Shown here one piece after another: positions 27,877 to 36,691 of a DNA stretch of 64,000 nucleotides. Numbering within the stretch: the stretch's first letter is position 1; every line of letters begins with the position of its first letter. Location: positions 248,001 through 312,000 of the forward strand of contig JAQXDW010000074.1 of NCBI GenBank assembly GCA_029251165.1, in the 5' to 3' direction. The notes beneath the pieces were generated by a model that ran no database searches, was not told the DNA's origin, and saw only the letters and a list, made by a program, of their open reading frames with translations. The position numbers and the translations under genes were made by a program. Source of the DNA: Myxococcota bacterium. GTDB lineage: Bacteria; Myxococcota_A; UBA796.

Positions 27877-27996
27877 GTGAGGACCCAGTGGATTAGGCCC
27901 TTCACCCGACCCCACAAGCCCGGACAGCCGCTGCCGACATGCGACACTGCGGGCACGAATTCCGTTACTCTTTTCTCATTCCCCCTGGAGAGACCC

Positions 27997-28230
27997 ATGA
28001 GCCTTGCCTCTCGTTCCGTGAAGAAGCTGACCCAGCGGGTCTGGACCCGGCTGATGGATCGGGTCGGAGGGCGTCTGGTGTCTGGCATGGCGGACACCTC
28101 CGCCGATGCCCCGAACTCCTTTCACAAGCCCAAGAGAGACGTCTACCGCAAGATGAAGGCCGGAGAGGACGTCGGCAGCGAAGAGGCAGAGGTGTCTGCG
28201 GGCCATGATCATGATCACGATCACAGCTGA
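27997..28230 (+). CDS. Small basic protein with His/Asp-rich tail
   Basis: A 77-residue product starting at ATG 27997 with 'ctggagag' upstream. It is basic in the first half (MSLASRSVKKLTQRVWTRLM) and ends in GHDHDHDHS, a possible metal-binding tail. A middle motif, 'NSFHKPKRDVYRKMKAGEDV', has no family I recognise. There is no signal peptide or membrane helix. The frame is open further upstream to 27877, but that extension lacks a good ribosome-binding site. It is convergent with the RND gene, 51 bp away. Coding nature is supported by the start context and composition, not by homology. Confidence 0.55.
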   Translation: MSLASRSVKKLTQRVWTRLMDRVGGRLVSGMADTSADAPNSFHKPKRDVYRKMKAGEDVGSEEAEVSAGHDHDHDHS

Positions 28231-28281
28231 CCCCCGCCTCCCTGCTCAGGCTCTCTGAGGCTCTCGCCACACCGGCGTGCC

Positions 28282-31200
28282 TCAGCGGTAGTCACCCATT
28301 GAGGCGCGGACTTCGATGGCCGAGAGGTCTCGAACCATGCGCTCAGACAGCAGGCCGATCTCTGCCTGGATGAGCTGCAAGCGTGCCTGCTCAAGATCCA
28401 GCGTGGTGCTGCCGCCAGCCTCCTCACTGCGCTCGACGAGGGTGAGGCTCTCGCTGGCGAGGGCGACACGGGCCTCGGCAGCCTCCAGGCTGGCCTGGCT
28501 GCGCTCCAGCTTCTCCCAGGCGTTTCGGATGCTGTCCTTGGCGGAGTTGGAGGCCTGCTCGACCCTCAGCTGTGCTTGGCGTGCCTTGCTGTTCTCTTCT
28601 CGCTGACTCGCCACCCTCATTCCGCCGTCCCACAGCAGCCAGTCTGCCTGGAAGATGACCATCCAGGTGGTGTTCTCGTCGATGAAGCCAGGGTTGTCGG
28701 TGTAGGCGTAGCGAAAGGTTCCTGAGGCTGTCGGCAGCCAGCTCAGTCGATTGGCGGTTGCCGACAGCTCGGCAGCCCGCGCCTGGTTCTGAGTGGCGAG
28801 GACATCAGGGCGGGTGCTGGAGGCCGCCATTGCCTGTGTTAGGTCTACCGGAACAGCCAGCGGCTCTGGGGTGATGAGCTCGCTGTCTTCGGGAAGACCG
28901 GTCTGTCGAGAGAAGGCAATGGCGGACGCCACCTCCTGCTCGCGCGCGCTGAGCATGGCGCTCTGCGCCTCCGCCAGCGCGAGCTTCGCTGCAATCATCT
29001 CTCGCCGGCTGATGCTGCCGGAGGCGAGCTGCCGTGTGGCGAGCTCGACCTGCTGCTCGGCGATGAGCATCCCCTGCCGAGACAGCTTGAGGCCTTCTCG
29101 GCTCAGGGCGAGCTGGTAGTAGCTCGCCGCTACCCCAGCGCGGATCTGCTGACGGGTCCAGTCCTCCATCTGCTGGGCGGAGTCGACGGTTCGCTGCGCT
29201 CCCCACCACAGCACTGGGGTGCGGGCATTGAACAGGCTCTGGTTCAGCGTCAGGCTGCCTGCCGTGGCGGTCTTGGCCTGGATGATGATCGGATCGCCGG
29301 TATCGATTGTGGTCCCTCGGAGCTCATCGGCGTTGTCGAACCAGCCCTGACCGATGGCGGCAGCCGCCGGGTCAGACAAGGCGCTGAAGGAGCCCCCGAT
29401 GCCCTCAAAGAGGTCCGCCTGGGCATCGAGCTGCGCCTGGGGATCTCCGAACGTCGAGGGGTCCAGTGCGGTCTCGTACTGGTTGATGGTGTAGCTGCCG
29501 CCGAGCGAGAGGGTGGGGGAGAGCAGCGAGAGCGCCTTGCCCTTGAGGGTCTCGGCCTGGATGGTTCCCTCTCGGGCGATCGCCAGGTCGATGTTCTCCG
29601 CATCCGCAGCGCGCAGTGCGTCCTCGAGGGTCACCGGAGCGCCCTGCGCCATGGTCGGCATCAGGGCGATGGCGAGGGCGGTCGCCATCACGGTCACCTG
29701 AGTTTTTCCGACCTTGCCACCGGGCATCAAGCGCTTGAGATCGGTGATGATGGCGTACATCGTCGGCACCATGACCAGGGTCAGGAGCGTCGCGAAGGCG
29801 AGCCCGAAGATGACAGCGATGGCCATGGGGCCCCAGAACTCTGCGTTCTGGCCGCCGACCAGCAGCTTGAAGTTGGAGAAGTCGAAGCTCAGCCCCAGCG
29901 CCATCGGGACCAGTCCGAGGATCGTGGTGATCGCGGTGAGCATGACCGGGCGGAAGCGGGTCATCCCGGCCTGGATGAGTGCCTCATCGGAGTCGACGCC
30001 GCGATCCATGAGCTGCTCGACATAGTCCAGCAACACGATGGCATTGTTGACGACGACGCCGGCCAGCGAGATCACGCCGATGCCGGTCATGATGATCCCG
30101 AACGGGGTGCCGGTGATGATGAGGCCCCAGAGCACCCCGACCAGCGACAGCACCACGCTCGCCAGGATGACAATCGGAGTGGTGAAGCTGTTGAACTGGG
30201 TGACCAGGACCACGGCGATGAGGGAGATGGCGATGAGGAAGGCACGCCCCAGGAACTCCTGTGCGTCGCGCTGCTCGTCGTTGGCACCACCGAGTCGAAG
30301 GTCGTAGCCTGCCGGAACGATGCCTTCGCCCTTCATCCGCTCGATGGACGCGATGACATCTGCACGGACTGCGTTCTCGTTGTAGCCCTCTGCGATGTCC
30401 CCCTCGATGGTGACCACCAGCTCTTGGTCGATGTGACGAATGCCGCCGCTGCCGCCCACCATCTCGTAGGACGCGACTGAGGAGAGGGGAACGGAGAAGG
30501 TGTCAGGGCGGGTGTCCTCGCGGCCGGGGATGCGGAGGTTGAGGATGGCCTGGGCATCGGCGCTGAAGCGCGGATCGACCTCGACGACGATGTCGTACTC
30601 GTCCTTGCCGTCTCTCAGTGTGCTCGCAGTGGTCCCTGAGATCGCGGTGCGCACAGCATTTGCGACCCCGCTGGTCGAGGAGCCGACGCGCTTTGCCGCG
30701 CCCCGGTCGATCTGGAGCCGAAGCTCAGGCCGGCCGACCCGATAGTCGTCCTGGATGTCTGCGGTGCCCTCGATCTCTCGGATCTCACGGCGAATCTTTG
30801 CCGCGAGCTCACCGACAGAGTGGAAGTCCGGCCCCGAGACCTCGACGGAGATCGGCTTGCCGACTGGCGGACCGAGGTTCTCCTTCTCGACCTTGATCTC
30901 TGCACCCGGTATCTGGATGAGGGTCTCTCGCAGCCGGTCGATGGTGTCGCGGGTGTTCTCGATCCGGACCTGCTCGCCGGGCTTGGCGGAGTTGCGGTCA
31001 GGCAGGAAGTCCACCGTCATGCGCGCCTGATTGGCGTTGGCCTGTGAGCCGCCCATCGGACTTCCGCCGCCGCCGATGCCGGTCTCGGCGATGGTGACGT
31101 CGACGTTCTCCTGTGTGGCCAGGATCGACTCGATCTGGCGGACGATGCGATCGGTGGTCTCCAGGTCCGTGCCGTCAGGGGTCCGGACCGAGATGGTCGC

Positions 31201-32850
31201 CCGGTTCGGCTCCGTGTCCGGGAAGAACTCCGTCCCATGGTTCAAGGCACCGTAGGCCATGAAGCTGAAGACCAGGGTGCCGACTCCGATCGCCGCAGAG
31301 ATGTAGCGATGGCGAATGGAGACAACGAGCAGGCCACGGTAGCGCTGCATCAGCGGACTCGGAGCCTCCGCGACGGGAGCAGACGGCCCGGTCGTGCGCT
31401 TCATCATGCGAGAGGTCGCGACCGGCAGGATGGCGACCGCAACCACCAGCGAGGAGACAAGCACGATGATGACCGTCTTGGGCAGGTAGCCCATGAACTG
31501 TCCCATGATGCCCTCCCAGAAGACCATCGGCAGGAACGCCGCGACCGTGGTCGCAGTGCTCGCGGCGACCGCAACGGCGACCTCCTTTGTGCCGTCGACG
31601 GAGGCCTCCTTGAGTCCCTTGCCTTCCTCCATGTGGCGGTAGATGTTCTCCACGACCACGATCGCGTTGTCCACCAGCATGCCCAGCGCCAGGATGAGGC
31701 TGAACAGAACGATCATGTTCAGCGTCATCCCAAGGATCTGCACGATGATGAAGCTCATCAGCATCGACAGGGGAATCGCGATTCCGACGAACAGGCTGTT
31801 TCGAGCGCCCATGAAGAACAGCACCACACCAATCACCAGGAAGAGTGCGGTGAGGATGTTGTTCTGGAGGTCGGCGACCATGTTGCGGATCTGCGTAGAC
31901 TGGTCAGCGAGCAGTCGGTACTCGACGCCCTCCCAGCCCTGCGACTGCTCCGCAGCCAGAACCTTGACCGCATCTGCGATGTCGATGATGTTGGCACCAG
32001 ACCGCTTGGTGACCGCCAGCGAGACTGCTGGCTGCCCGTTCATCCGAGCGTAGGTCTCGGCCTCTGCATAGCTGTCGACGACCCGTGCGAGGTCGCGGAT
32101 GAAGATCGGCGCGCCCTCCTTTCGCTTGACCGCGACGTTCTCGATCTGCTCCACCGAGTCGAACTCACCCGGGACGCGGACCAGGAAGCTGGTGTCGCCC
32201 GCCGTGATGTCACCGCCAGGGATGTTGACGTTCTCTTCTCGGATCGAGTTGATGATGTCGTTCTGAGAAAAGCCGTAGTTGGACAGGCGCTGCGGATCGA
32301 ACTGAACGCGGATCTGACGGGTCCGTCCACCAGAGAGGGTGGCATCGAGGACACCAGGGATCCGCTTGATCAGATCCTCCATCTCCTCGCCGTACCCCTT
32401 GAGGACGTCCTGATCGACTTCACCAGCGAGGGTGACAATGAGGATCGGAAAGTCCGAGAAGCTGATCTCCTGAACGGCAGGCTCCTCAGCATCTCCTGGC
32501 AGGCTCACCTTGACCCGGTTGACCCGATCTCGGACCCGCTGGAGCGCATCCTCAATGACCACATCGGGCTCGAACTCCATCGAGATGACGCTGATTCCCT
32601 CGCCGGAGGTCGAGGAGAGCTTCTTGACGTCTTTGACGCCAGACAGCTCATTTTCCATCGGAATGGTGACCAGCGTCTCGATGTCTGCCGGTGAGACGCC
32701 GATGTAGGGCGTCGAGATCATGACTACGGGAATCTTGACGTCTGGAGAAGACTCTCGAGGAAGCGATGTGTAGCTCATCGTCCCGAAGACGACAATACAG
32801 AACACCGCCAGCAGCACCGTCGGGGCATAGCGGACGAATTTGGCAATCAT
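28282..32850 (-). CDS. RND efflux pump continuing in frame into a TolC-type outer-membrane protein
   Basis: One open frame of 1522 codons. Residues 1-1051 are a complete RND inner-membrane transporter: 'LPRESSPDVKIPVVMISTPY', transmembrane segment 4 'ALGMLVDNAIVVVENIYRHM' with D394-N395 where AcrB has Asp-Asp, and 'GVVVNNAIVLLDYVEQ'. It ends at the usual 'LVMVPTMYAIITDLKRL'. Residues 1052-1522 are a TolC/OEP family channel that begins with its own signal-like stretch (VTVMATALAIALMPTMAQG) and 'PVTLEDALRAADAENIDLAI'. No stop separates them. An A5 run (complement of 29703-29707) lies just before the junction. Dropping one A would end the pump at a TGA overlapping GTG 29697. It may be a true fusion, a slippage site or a sequencing error. 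Confidence 0.85.
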   Translation of the reverse strand: MIAKFVRYAPTVLLAVFCIVVFGTMSYTSLPRESSPDVKIPVVMISTPYIGVSPADIETLVTIPMENELSGVKDVKKLSSTSGEGISVISMEFEPDVVIEDALQRVRDRVNRVKVSLPGDAEEPAVQEISFSDFPILIVTLAGEVDQDVLKGYGEEMEDLIKRIPGVLDATLSGGRTRQIRVQFDPQRLSNYGFSQNDIINSIREENVNIPGGDITAGDTSFLVRVPGEFDSVEQIENVAVKRKEGAPIFIRDLARVVDSYAEAETYARMNGQPAVSLAVTKRSGANIIDIADAVKVLAAEQSQGWEGVEYRLLADQSTQIRNMVADLQNNILTALFLVIGVVLFFMGARNSLFVGIAIPLSMLMSFIIVQILGMTLNMIVLFSLILALGMLVDNAIVVVENIYRHMEEGKGLKEASVDGTKEVAVAVAASTATTVAAFLPMVFWEGIMGQFMGYLPKTVIIVLVSSLVVAVAILPVATSRMMKRTTGPSAPVAEAPSPLMQRYRGLLVVSIRHRYISAAIGVGTLVFSFMAYGALNHGTEFFPDTEPNRATISVRTPDGTDLETTDRIVRQIESILATQENVDVTIAETGIGGGGSPMGGSQANANQARMTVDFLPDRNSAKPGEQVRIENTRDTIDRLRETLIQIPGAEIKVEKENLGPPVGKPISVEVSGPDFHSVGELAAKIRREIREIEGTADIQDDYRVGRPELRLQIDRGAAKRVGSSTSGVANAVRTAISGTTASTLRDGKDEYDIVVEVDPRFSADAQAILNLRIPGREDTRPDTFSVPLSSVASYEMVGGSGGIRHIDQELVVTIEGDIAEGYNENAVRADVIASIERMKGEGIVPAGYDLRLGGANDEQRDAQEFLGRAFLIAISLIAVVLVTQFNSFTTPIVILASVVLSLVGVLWGLIITGTPFGIIMTGIGVISLAGVVVNNAIVLLDYVEQLMDRGVDSDEALIQAGMTRFRPVMLTAITTILGLVPMALGLSFDFSNFKLLVGGQNAEFWGPMAIAVIFGLAFATLLTLVMVPTMYAIITDLKRLMPGGKVGKTQVTVMATALAIALMPTMAQGAPVTLEDALRAADAENIDLAIAREGTIQAETLKGKALSLLSPTLSLGGSYTINQYETALDPSTFGDPQAQLDAQADLFEGIGGSFSALSDPAAAAIGQGWFDNADELRGTTIDTGDPIIIQAKTATAGSLTLNQSLFNARTPVLWWGAQRTVDSAQQMEDWTRQQIRAGVAASYYQLALSREGLKLSRQGMLIAEQQVELATRQLASGSISRREMIAAKLALAEAQSAMLSAREQEVASAIAFSRQTGLPEDSELITPEPLAVPVDLTQAMAASSTRPDVLATQNQARAAELSATANRLSWLPTASGTFRYAYTDNPGFIDENTTWMVIFQADWLLWDGGMRVASQREENSKARQAQLRVEQASNSAKDSIRNAWEKLERSQASLEAAEARVALASESLTLVERSEEAGGSTTLDLEQARLQLIQAEIGLLSERMVRDLSAIEVRASMGDYR

Positions 32851-33911
32851 CAGTACGTCACTCGGCCATTGGTGCAGCAGACGCCATCGCGTGTCTTGAG
32901 GAGCTTGTCTCCGTCAGCGAGGCCACGATGACCGGTGATCACCACTCGGTCGCCGACACCGACGCCTTCCTTGATGACGACCTGATCATGGATGACCCGA
33001 CCTGGAGTGACGTCCTTCCAGCGCGCGACGTTGTCGTCGTCGATGAAGACACCCACCCCATCGAGGCGTGTGACCAGCCAGTCCTGCGGGATGACCACGA
33101 CGTCAGAGGCGAGCTCACCGCTGATGTTGGCAGTGGCGATCATGCCCGGCAGCAGCCGACCGTCGGGGTTGTCCACGGTGATCTGCACCGTGAAGGAGCG
33201 GGTCTGAAGATCCGCTGCCGGGTCGATGTGGCTGACCGTTCCCGTAAAGACATCACCGATGGCTTCCGTCGTGATGGCAGCCTTCATGCCTGGCTTGAGA
33301 GAGACGACGTCCCGGTCAGAGACTGAGATCTCAACATGGATTGGATCGAGCTGGACGACGCGGACGAGCGGAGCGCCTGGAGTAGCAATCTCACCCTTGC
33401 TGGCGTTCATCTGACTGACGACACCAGAGAACGGCGCCCGGATGACCGACCGAGAGTGGCTGATGCGTGCAAGATCAGCGTTGGCCTCGGCGATGGAGAG
33501 CTGGGTGCGGACCTGATCGAGCTGAGCATCACTGGCAAGATCGCCGAGCGCCTCGGTCCGCTTGACAGTGGCCTCGGCGAGAGCAAGGTTTGCATCCGCC
33601 TGCTGGCGCTGGGCAGCAAAGACGGCTGTGTTGACCTGAATCAGTCCTTGGCCGCTGGAGACCGCGTCGCCTTCCTTGATGCTGACGCGCTCGATGAAGC
33701 CACCGGAGGCGGAGCCCAGCAGCGCATCATCTGCGCCGACGATCTCGCCGGGCAGGCTGATGTCGAGCTCTGCGGAGGATGGCTGGAGGGTGGCGACTTC
33801 GACACGCGTTCCCGTTGCCTGCGGAACGTCGAGTGCTGTGGTGTCGGATTGCTTCTGCGCTTCAGCCCCGCCGCAGCCAGCGAGGAGAGCGGACAACAAA
33901 ATTGTGGTCAT
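32850..33911 (-). CDS. RND periplasmic adaptor (membrane fusion) lipoprotein
   Basis: The 353-residue HlyD/AcrA-type adaptor has a lipobox in MTTILLSALLAGC (Cys13), so it is probably tethered to the inner membrane. A split lipoyl domain ('FIERVSIKEGDAVSSGQGLI' and 'VIRAPFSGVVSQMNASKGEI') flanks a short alpha-helical hairpin. Beta-barrel and membrane-proximal domains follow ('DVVVIPQDWLVTRLDGVGVF'). It should couple the pump encoded just downstream (1-nt overlap) to its outer-membrane channel. It overlaps tetR by 4 nt. The pump class cannot be fixed from sequence alone. Confidence 0.93.
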   Translation of the reverse strand: MTTILLSALLAGCGGAEAQKQSDTTALDVPQATGTRVEVATLQPSSAELDISLPGEIVGADDALLGSASGGFIERVSIKEGDAVSSGQGLIQVNTAVFAAQRQQADANLALAEATVKRTEALGDLASDAQLDQVRTQLSIAEANADLARISHSRSVIRAPFSGVVSQMNASKGEIATPGAPLVRVVQLDPIHVEISVSDRDVVSLKPGMKAAITTEAIGDVFTGTVSHIDPAADLQTRSFTVQITVDNPDGRLLPGMIATANISGELASDVVVIPQDWLVTRLDGVGVFIDDDNVARWKDVTPGRVIHDQVVIKEGVGVGDRVVITGHRGLADGDKLLKTRDGVCCTNGRVTY

Positions 33912-34474
33912 GGTGAGACCCCATTGAAGAAGATGTCGAGAATTTGATCAGGGAGATTTTCAGGGAGCGGCAAGCCGTGTAGGCAAATCAAGCTCCAGAT
34001 GTTGACGAGGCCAACGAGGTTGATGGCCAGCGTGTCGAGGTTCAGATCGTCGCGAATCTCGCCTCGTTTGACGCCATTTTCGAGGAGCTGAGCGAGCAGC
34101 AGGGTGTTCTCTTGGTGCATCGAGAGGAGATCGATCTCTGGGACTCCTTTCTCTGGTCGGTGCTCCGCAGTCAGCAGCAGCTTCATGACCTCAGGCTGCT
34201 GACGGACTCGGTCGAGATGGGTCTGAAGTGTGCAGGCCAGTCGCTCTCGGAGTGAGCCAGGCTTATCGAGCGCGGTGAGGATGTCTTGCCGGTGGCGATC
34301 CATGTGGGTGTGGATCGCTGCAAGGAACAAAGCCTCTTTGCTGCTGAAGTGATAGTAGAGGGCAGGCTTGGTCAGCCCTACGGCCGCTGCAAGCTCGCGC
34401 ATTGATGCCGCAGAGTATCCTTTCTTGGCGAACAACCTGGTGGCTTCTTCGATGATTCGGCTGCGGGTAGGCAC
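33908..34474 (-). CDS. TetR-family repressor of the efflux operon
   Basis: The 188-residue protein has the TetR N-terminal helix-turn-helix ('IIEEATRLFAKKGYSAASMR', 'ELAAAVGLTKPALYYHFSSK'), followed by an all-helical ligand domain. The start is a GTG at 34474. It is the first gene of the tetR-adaptor-pump operon, so it most likely autoregulates the operon and responds to a pump substrate. A near-perfect inverted repeat 7 bp upstream of the start is the obvious operator candidate. Confidence 0.93.
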   Translation of the reverse strand: MPTRSRIIEEATRLFAKKGYSAASMRELAAAVGLTKPALYYHFSSKEALFLAAIHTHMDRHRQDILTALDKPGSLRERLACTLQTHLDRVRQQPEVMKLLLTAEHRPEKGVPEIDLLSMHQENTLLLAQLLENGVKRGEIRDDLNLDTLAINLVGLVNIWSLICLHGLPLPENLPDQILDIFFNGVSP

Positions 34475-34480
34475 GGCTTA

Positions 34481-34496
34481 CTTACCGGTCGGTAGG
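34481..34496. promoter_or_regulatory. Candidate TetR operator
   Basis: CTTACCG-gt-CGGTAGG is an imperfect inverted repeat (6 of 7 pairs) 7-22 bp upstream of the tetR GTG, in the divergent gap to the Hsp70-like gene. Position and symmetry fit an autoregulatory TetR site. It has not been compared with known motifs. Confidence 0.5.
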
Positions 34497-34675
34497 TTGG
34501 GACGATTTCCTAACCACACCCTCCTGATGGTCAATTGGCGTGTCTAAAGTTGACATCGCGATCCGCTGTCAGGTGCCATGGCTCACAAGCGAGTCTCGAA
34601 ACTGTCACGCAGTTGGACAGACGCCCCTTCGAGTCTGTGATAGTGGGCCTGCTCACAGAAAATAAGAGAAAGCTC

Positions 34676-36193
34676 ATGCGACTCGGAATCGACTTCGGCA
34701 CCACCCGCACGGTGGTCTCGCTCTGCGACGACGGCAACCACCCTGTGGTCGAATTTGAAGACAGCGAGGGCGTCCTTCATGGCGGCTTTCCCTCGGTCAT
34801 TGCAGCCTCTGGAGATGTGCTCTGCTTCGGCCTGGATGCCGTCGCGCGGCTGGGCGATCCCGCCTGGGCTGTCCTGCCGTCTTTCAAGCGACTTCTCTCC
34901 GGCGCTGTCGAGTCTGTTCGCCTCGGTGAGCACACCTGCCTGCCGGCCGATCTCCTCTCCGGATATCTCCGCGCCCTCCGGTCTGCGCTGCTGACGGGGT
35001 CGACCCTCTCTGAGCACTACGCAGCCGATGAGGTCATCGAGGTGATCATTGCCACGCCGGCCTATGCTTCATCCTCCCAGCGGTTCGCCACGATGGAGGC
35101 CTTCCGGCATGCTGGGTTTGAAGTCATCGGCCTGATGAGCGAGCCGGCGGCAGCCGGTGTGGAGTACGCCAGCCGCTACCAGCGGACCTTCAATTCTCGA
35201 CGACAGACCGTGCTGATCTACGATCTCGGTGGCGGCACCTTCGATGCCTCCGTCGTCTCGATGACTGGTGATGCCCATGATGTGACCGCTACCGCAGGCC
35301 TGCCACGGGTTGGTGGTGATGACTTTGACTCGGTGCTTGCGCAGCTCGCGCTTGCTGCTGTTGGGATTGCACCCGACTCGCTGAGTGCAGCAGAGCGCAC
35401 CTGGCTTCAGCTGCACTGTCGGGATCAGAAGGAGCAGCTGCACAACAATTCTCGTCGGGTGACCGTCGAGCTTGGCGGCATCGCTTGTCTGCCCGAGGAT
35501 GCCTATGCCACCATCCCGGTTGCGGACTTCTACGCGGGCTGCCAGCCGCTCATTGAGCAGACGCTCGCCGTGCTCAAGCCGCTGCTCTCCAGCGGTGACG
35601 ATGCCCTCGCCGGGATCGCTGGCGTGTACGTCGTCGGTGGTGCCAGCGCCCTGCCAGCGGTCAGTCGTGCCCTGAAGGCTGCGTTCGGGCGTCGGGTCCA
35701 TCGCGCGCTGGCACCTGCTGCCGCCACTGCCGTCGGGCTCGCTCATGCCTTCACCACTGTCGCTGCGTTCTCTGAGCCTCTCTCTCGCAGCTTTGGGGTG
35801 TTCCGAGAGTCTGACAGCGGTCGCGCGGTCCGGTTCGATCTCATCTTCGACGCCAGCGTGACGATCCCCGCCAGCGGCCATGTCCAGCAGGTCCGCACGT
35901 ACCGCCCTGCGCACAACATCGGTCACTTTCGGTACATCGAGTGTACCGGCATGGACGACGGCGGCGTTCCCGGCGGTGACATCTCTCCGCTCGCGGACAT
36001 TCGCTTCCCTTACGACGCTGCGCTCAGGGGGGACGATGCCGATCTTGAGGAGGTCTCTGTTCAGCGACTCGCTGAGAAGTTGCCGGTGATCGAGGAGCGG
36101 TACACCATCGATGCCTCAGGCATCATCGAGTTCTCCATCACCGATCTGGACAGCGGATTCACTCACCAGCATCGCTTTGTGCCGCTGACCTGA
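34676..36193 (+). CDS. Hsp70/actin-fold ATPase-like protein
   Basis: The 505-residue protein starts MRLGIDFGTTRTVVSLCDDG, the phosphate-1 motif of the Hsp70/actin superfamily. Phosphate-2 is 'IYDLGGGTFDASVVSM' and the adenosine motif is 'VYVVGGASALPAVSRAL'. After the nucleotide-binding domain (to about residue 370) only about 130 residues remain, with no full DnaK substrate-binding domain or lid. It is therefore one of the short DnaK-like proteins of unknown client. ATG 34676 is chosen because the fold begins there; the frame is open to 34535. It has no DnaJ or GrpE neighbour. A 10-bp inverted repeat begins at its stop codon. Confidence 0.85.
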   Translation: MRLGIDFGTTRTVVSLCDDGNHPVVEFEDSEGVLHGGFPSVIAASGDVLCFGLDAVARLGDPAWAVLPSFKRLLSGAVESVRLGEHTCLPADLLSGYLRALRSALLTGSTLSEHYAADEVIEVIIATPAYASSSQRFATMEAFRHAGFEVIGLMSEPAAAGVEYASRYQRTFNSRRQTVLIYDLGGGTFDASVVSMTGDAHDVTATAGLPRVGGDDFDSVLAQLALAAVGIAPDSLSAAERTWLQLHCRDQKEQLHNNSRRVTVELGGIACLPEDAYATIPVADFYAGCQPLIEQTLAVLKPLLSSGDDALAGIAGVYVVGGASALPAVSRALKAAFGRRVHRALAPAAATAVGLAHAFTTVAAFSEPLSRSFGVFRESDSGRAVRFDLIFDASVTIPASGHVQQVRTYRPAHNIGHFRYIECTGMDDGGVPGGDISPLADIRFPYDAALRGDDADLEEVSVQRLAEKLPVIEERYTIDASGIIEFSITDLDSGFTHQHRFVPLT

Positions 36194-36262
36194 TGCACGC
36201 CAGCGCGGCGCCCTGCTGCTGCATGCTGCGAGGGCACGCGGATGGACTCTGCGGCGTGCATC
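36192..36262. repeat. Long inverted repeat at the 3' end of the Hsp70-like gene
   Basis: GATGCACGCC (36192-36201, overlapping the stop codon) and GGCGTGCATC (36253-36262) are perfect 10-bp complements with 51 nt between. It may fold as a 3' stem that stabilises or ends the transcript. The intervening GC-rich segment could form smaller hairpins. Confidence 0.4.
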
Positions 36263-36691
36263 GAGCCGCAGCATCTACCATCCAGGTGGTGGCGGGTGGT
36301 CCCTCTGCTCGGAACCATCGCACATCGCGGATGGAGCGGCACGGTGACGTCTGGCCTTCTCCTCGGTCCCGCTGCCCCGATTGTTGTGCTGGCTTGTGGT
36401 CTCGACGTGAGCACTCTAACATCTAAGTCTGCACAGTCGCGGTGGAGATCGTGAGACGGAAATCGCCAGCCCGGGCCGCCTCGTTTACGTTACTGCCGAC
36501 GTCTGGAAGCGGCGGCTGAGGACCGGATCACTGTCACCATCCGTTCTGCTATTGGACGTTGTCGAGAGGCGGAGCCTGTGCGCCAAGCAACCGATTAACC
36601 TGGATACTCAGCAGTGATGTGAACTGCGCTTGAGGCTCTGCAGGTGAAATCTCGGTAAAGCGCGAGTATGTTAAGCCAAGTTGGGGACGGC
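36263..36691. other. Gene-free stretch before flhA
   Basis: No convincing gene is seen here. Short open frames exist on both strands but have poor starts, odd composition and no recognisable motif. A 59-codon open stretch around 36430-36610 has no start codon and could be a gene remnant. 'accgatta' near 36590 resembles a sigma-28 -10 element but lacks the -35 TAAA at 15 nt. The flhA promoter should lie here. Confidence 0.4.

Noticed and set aside
31237-32694. 485-codon open frame on the plus strand
   Set aside because: Antisense to the RND pump; rich in Asp, Arg and His with no fold signature.
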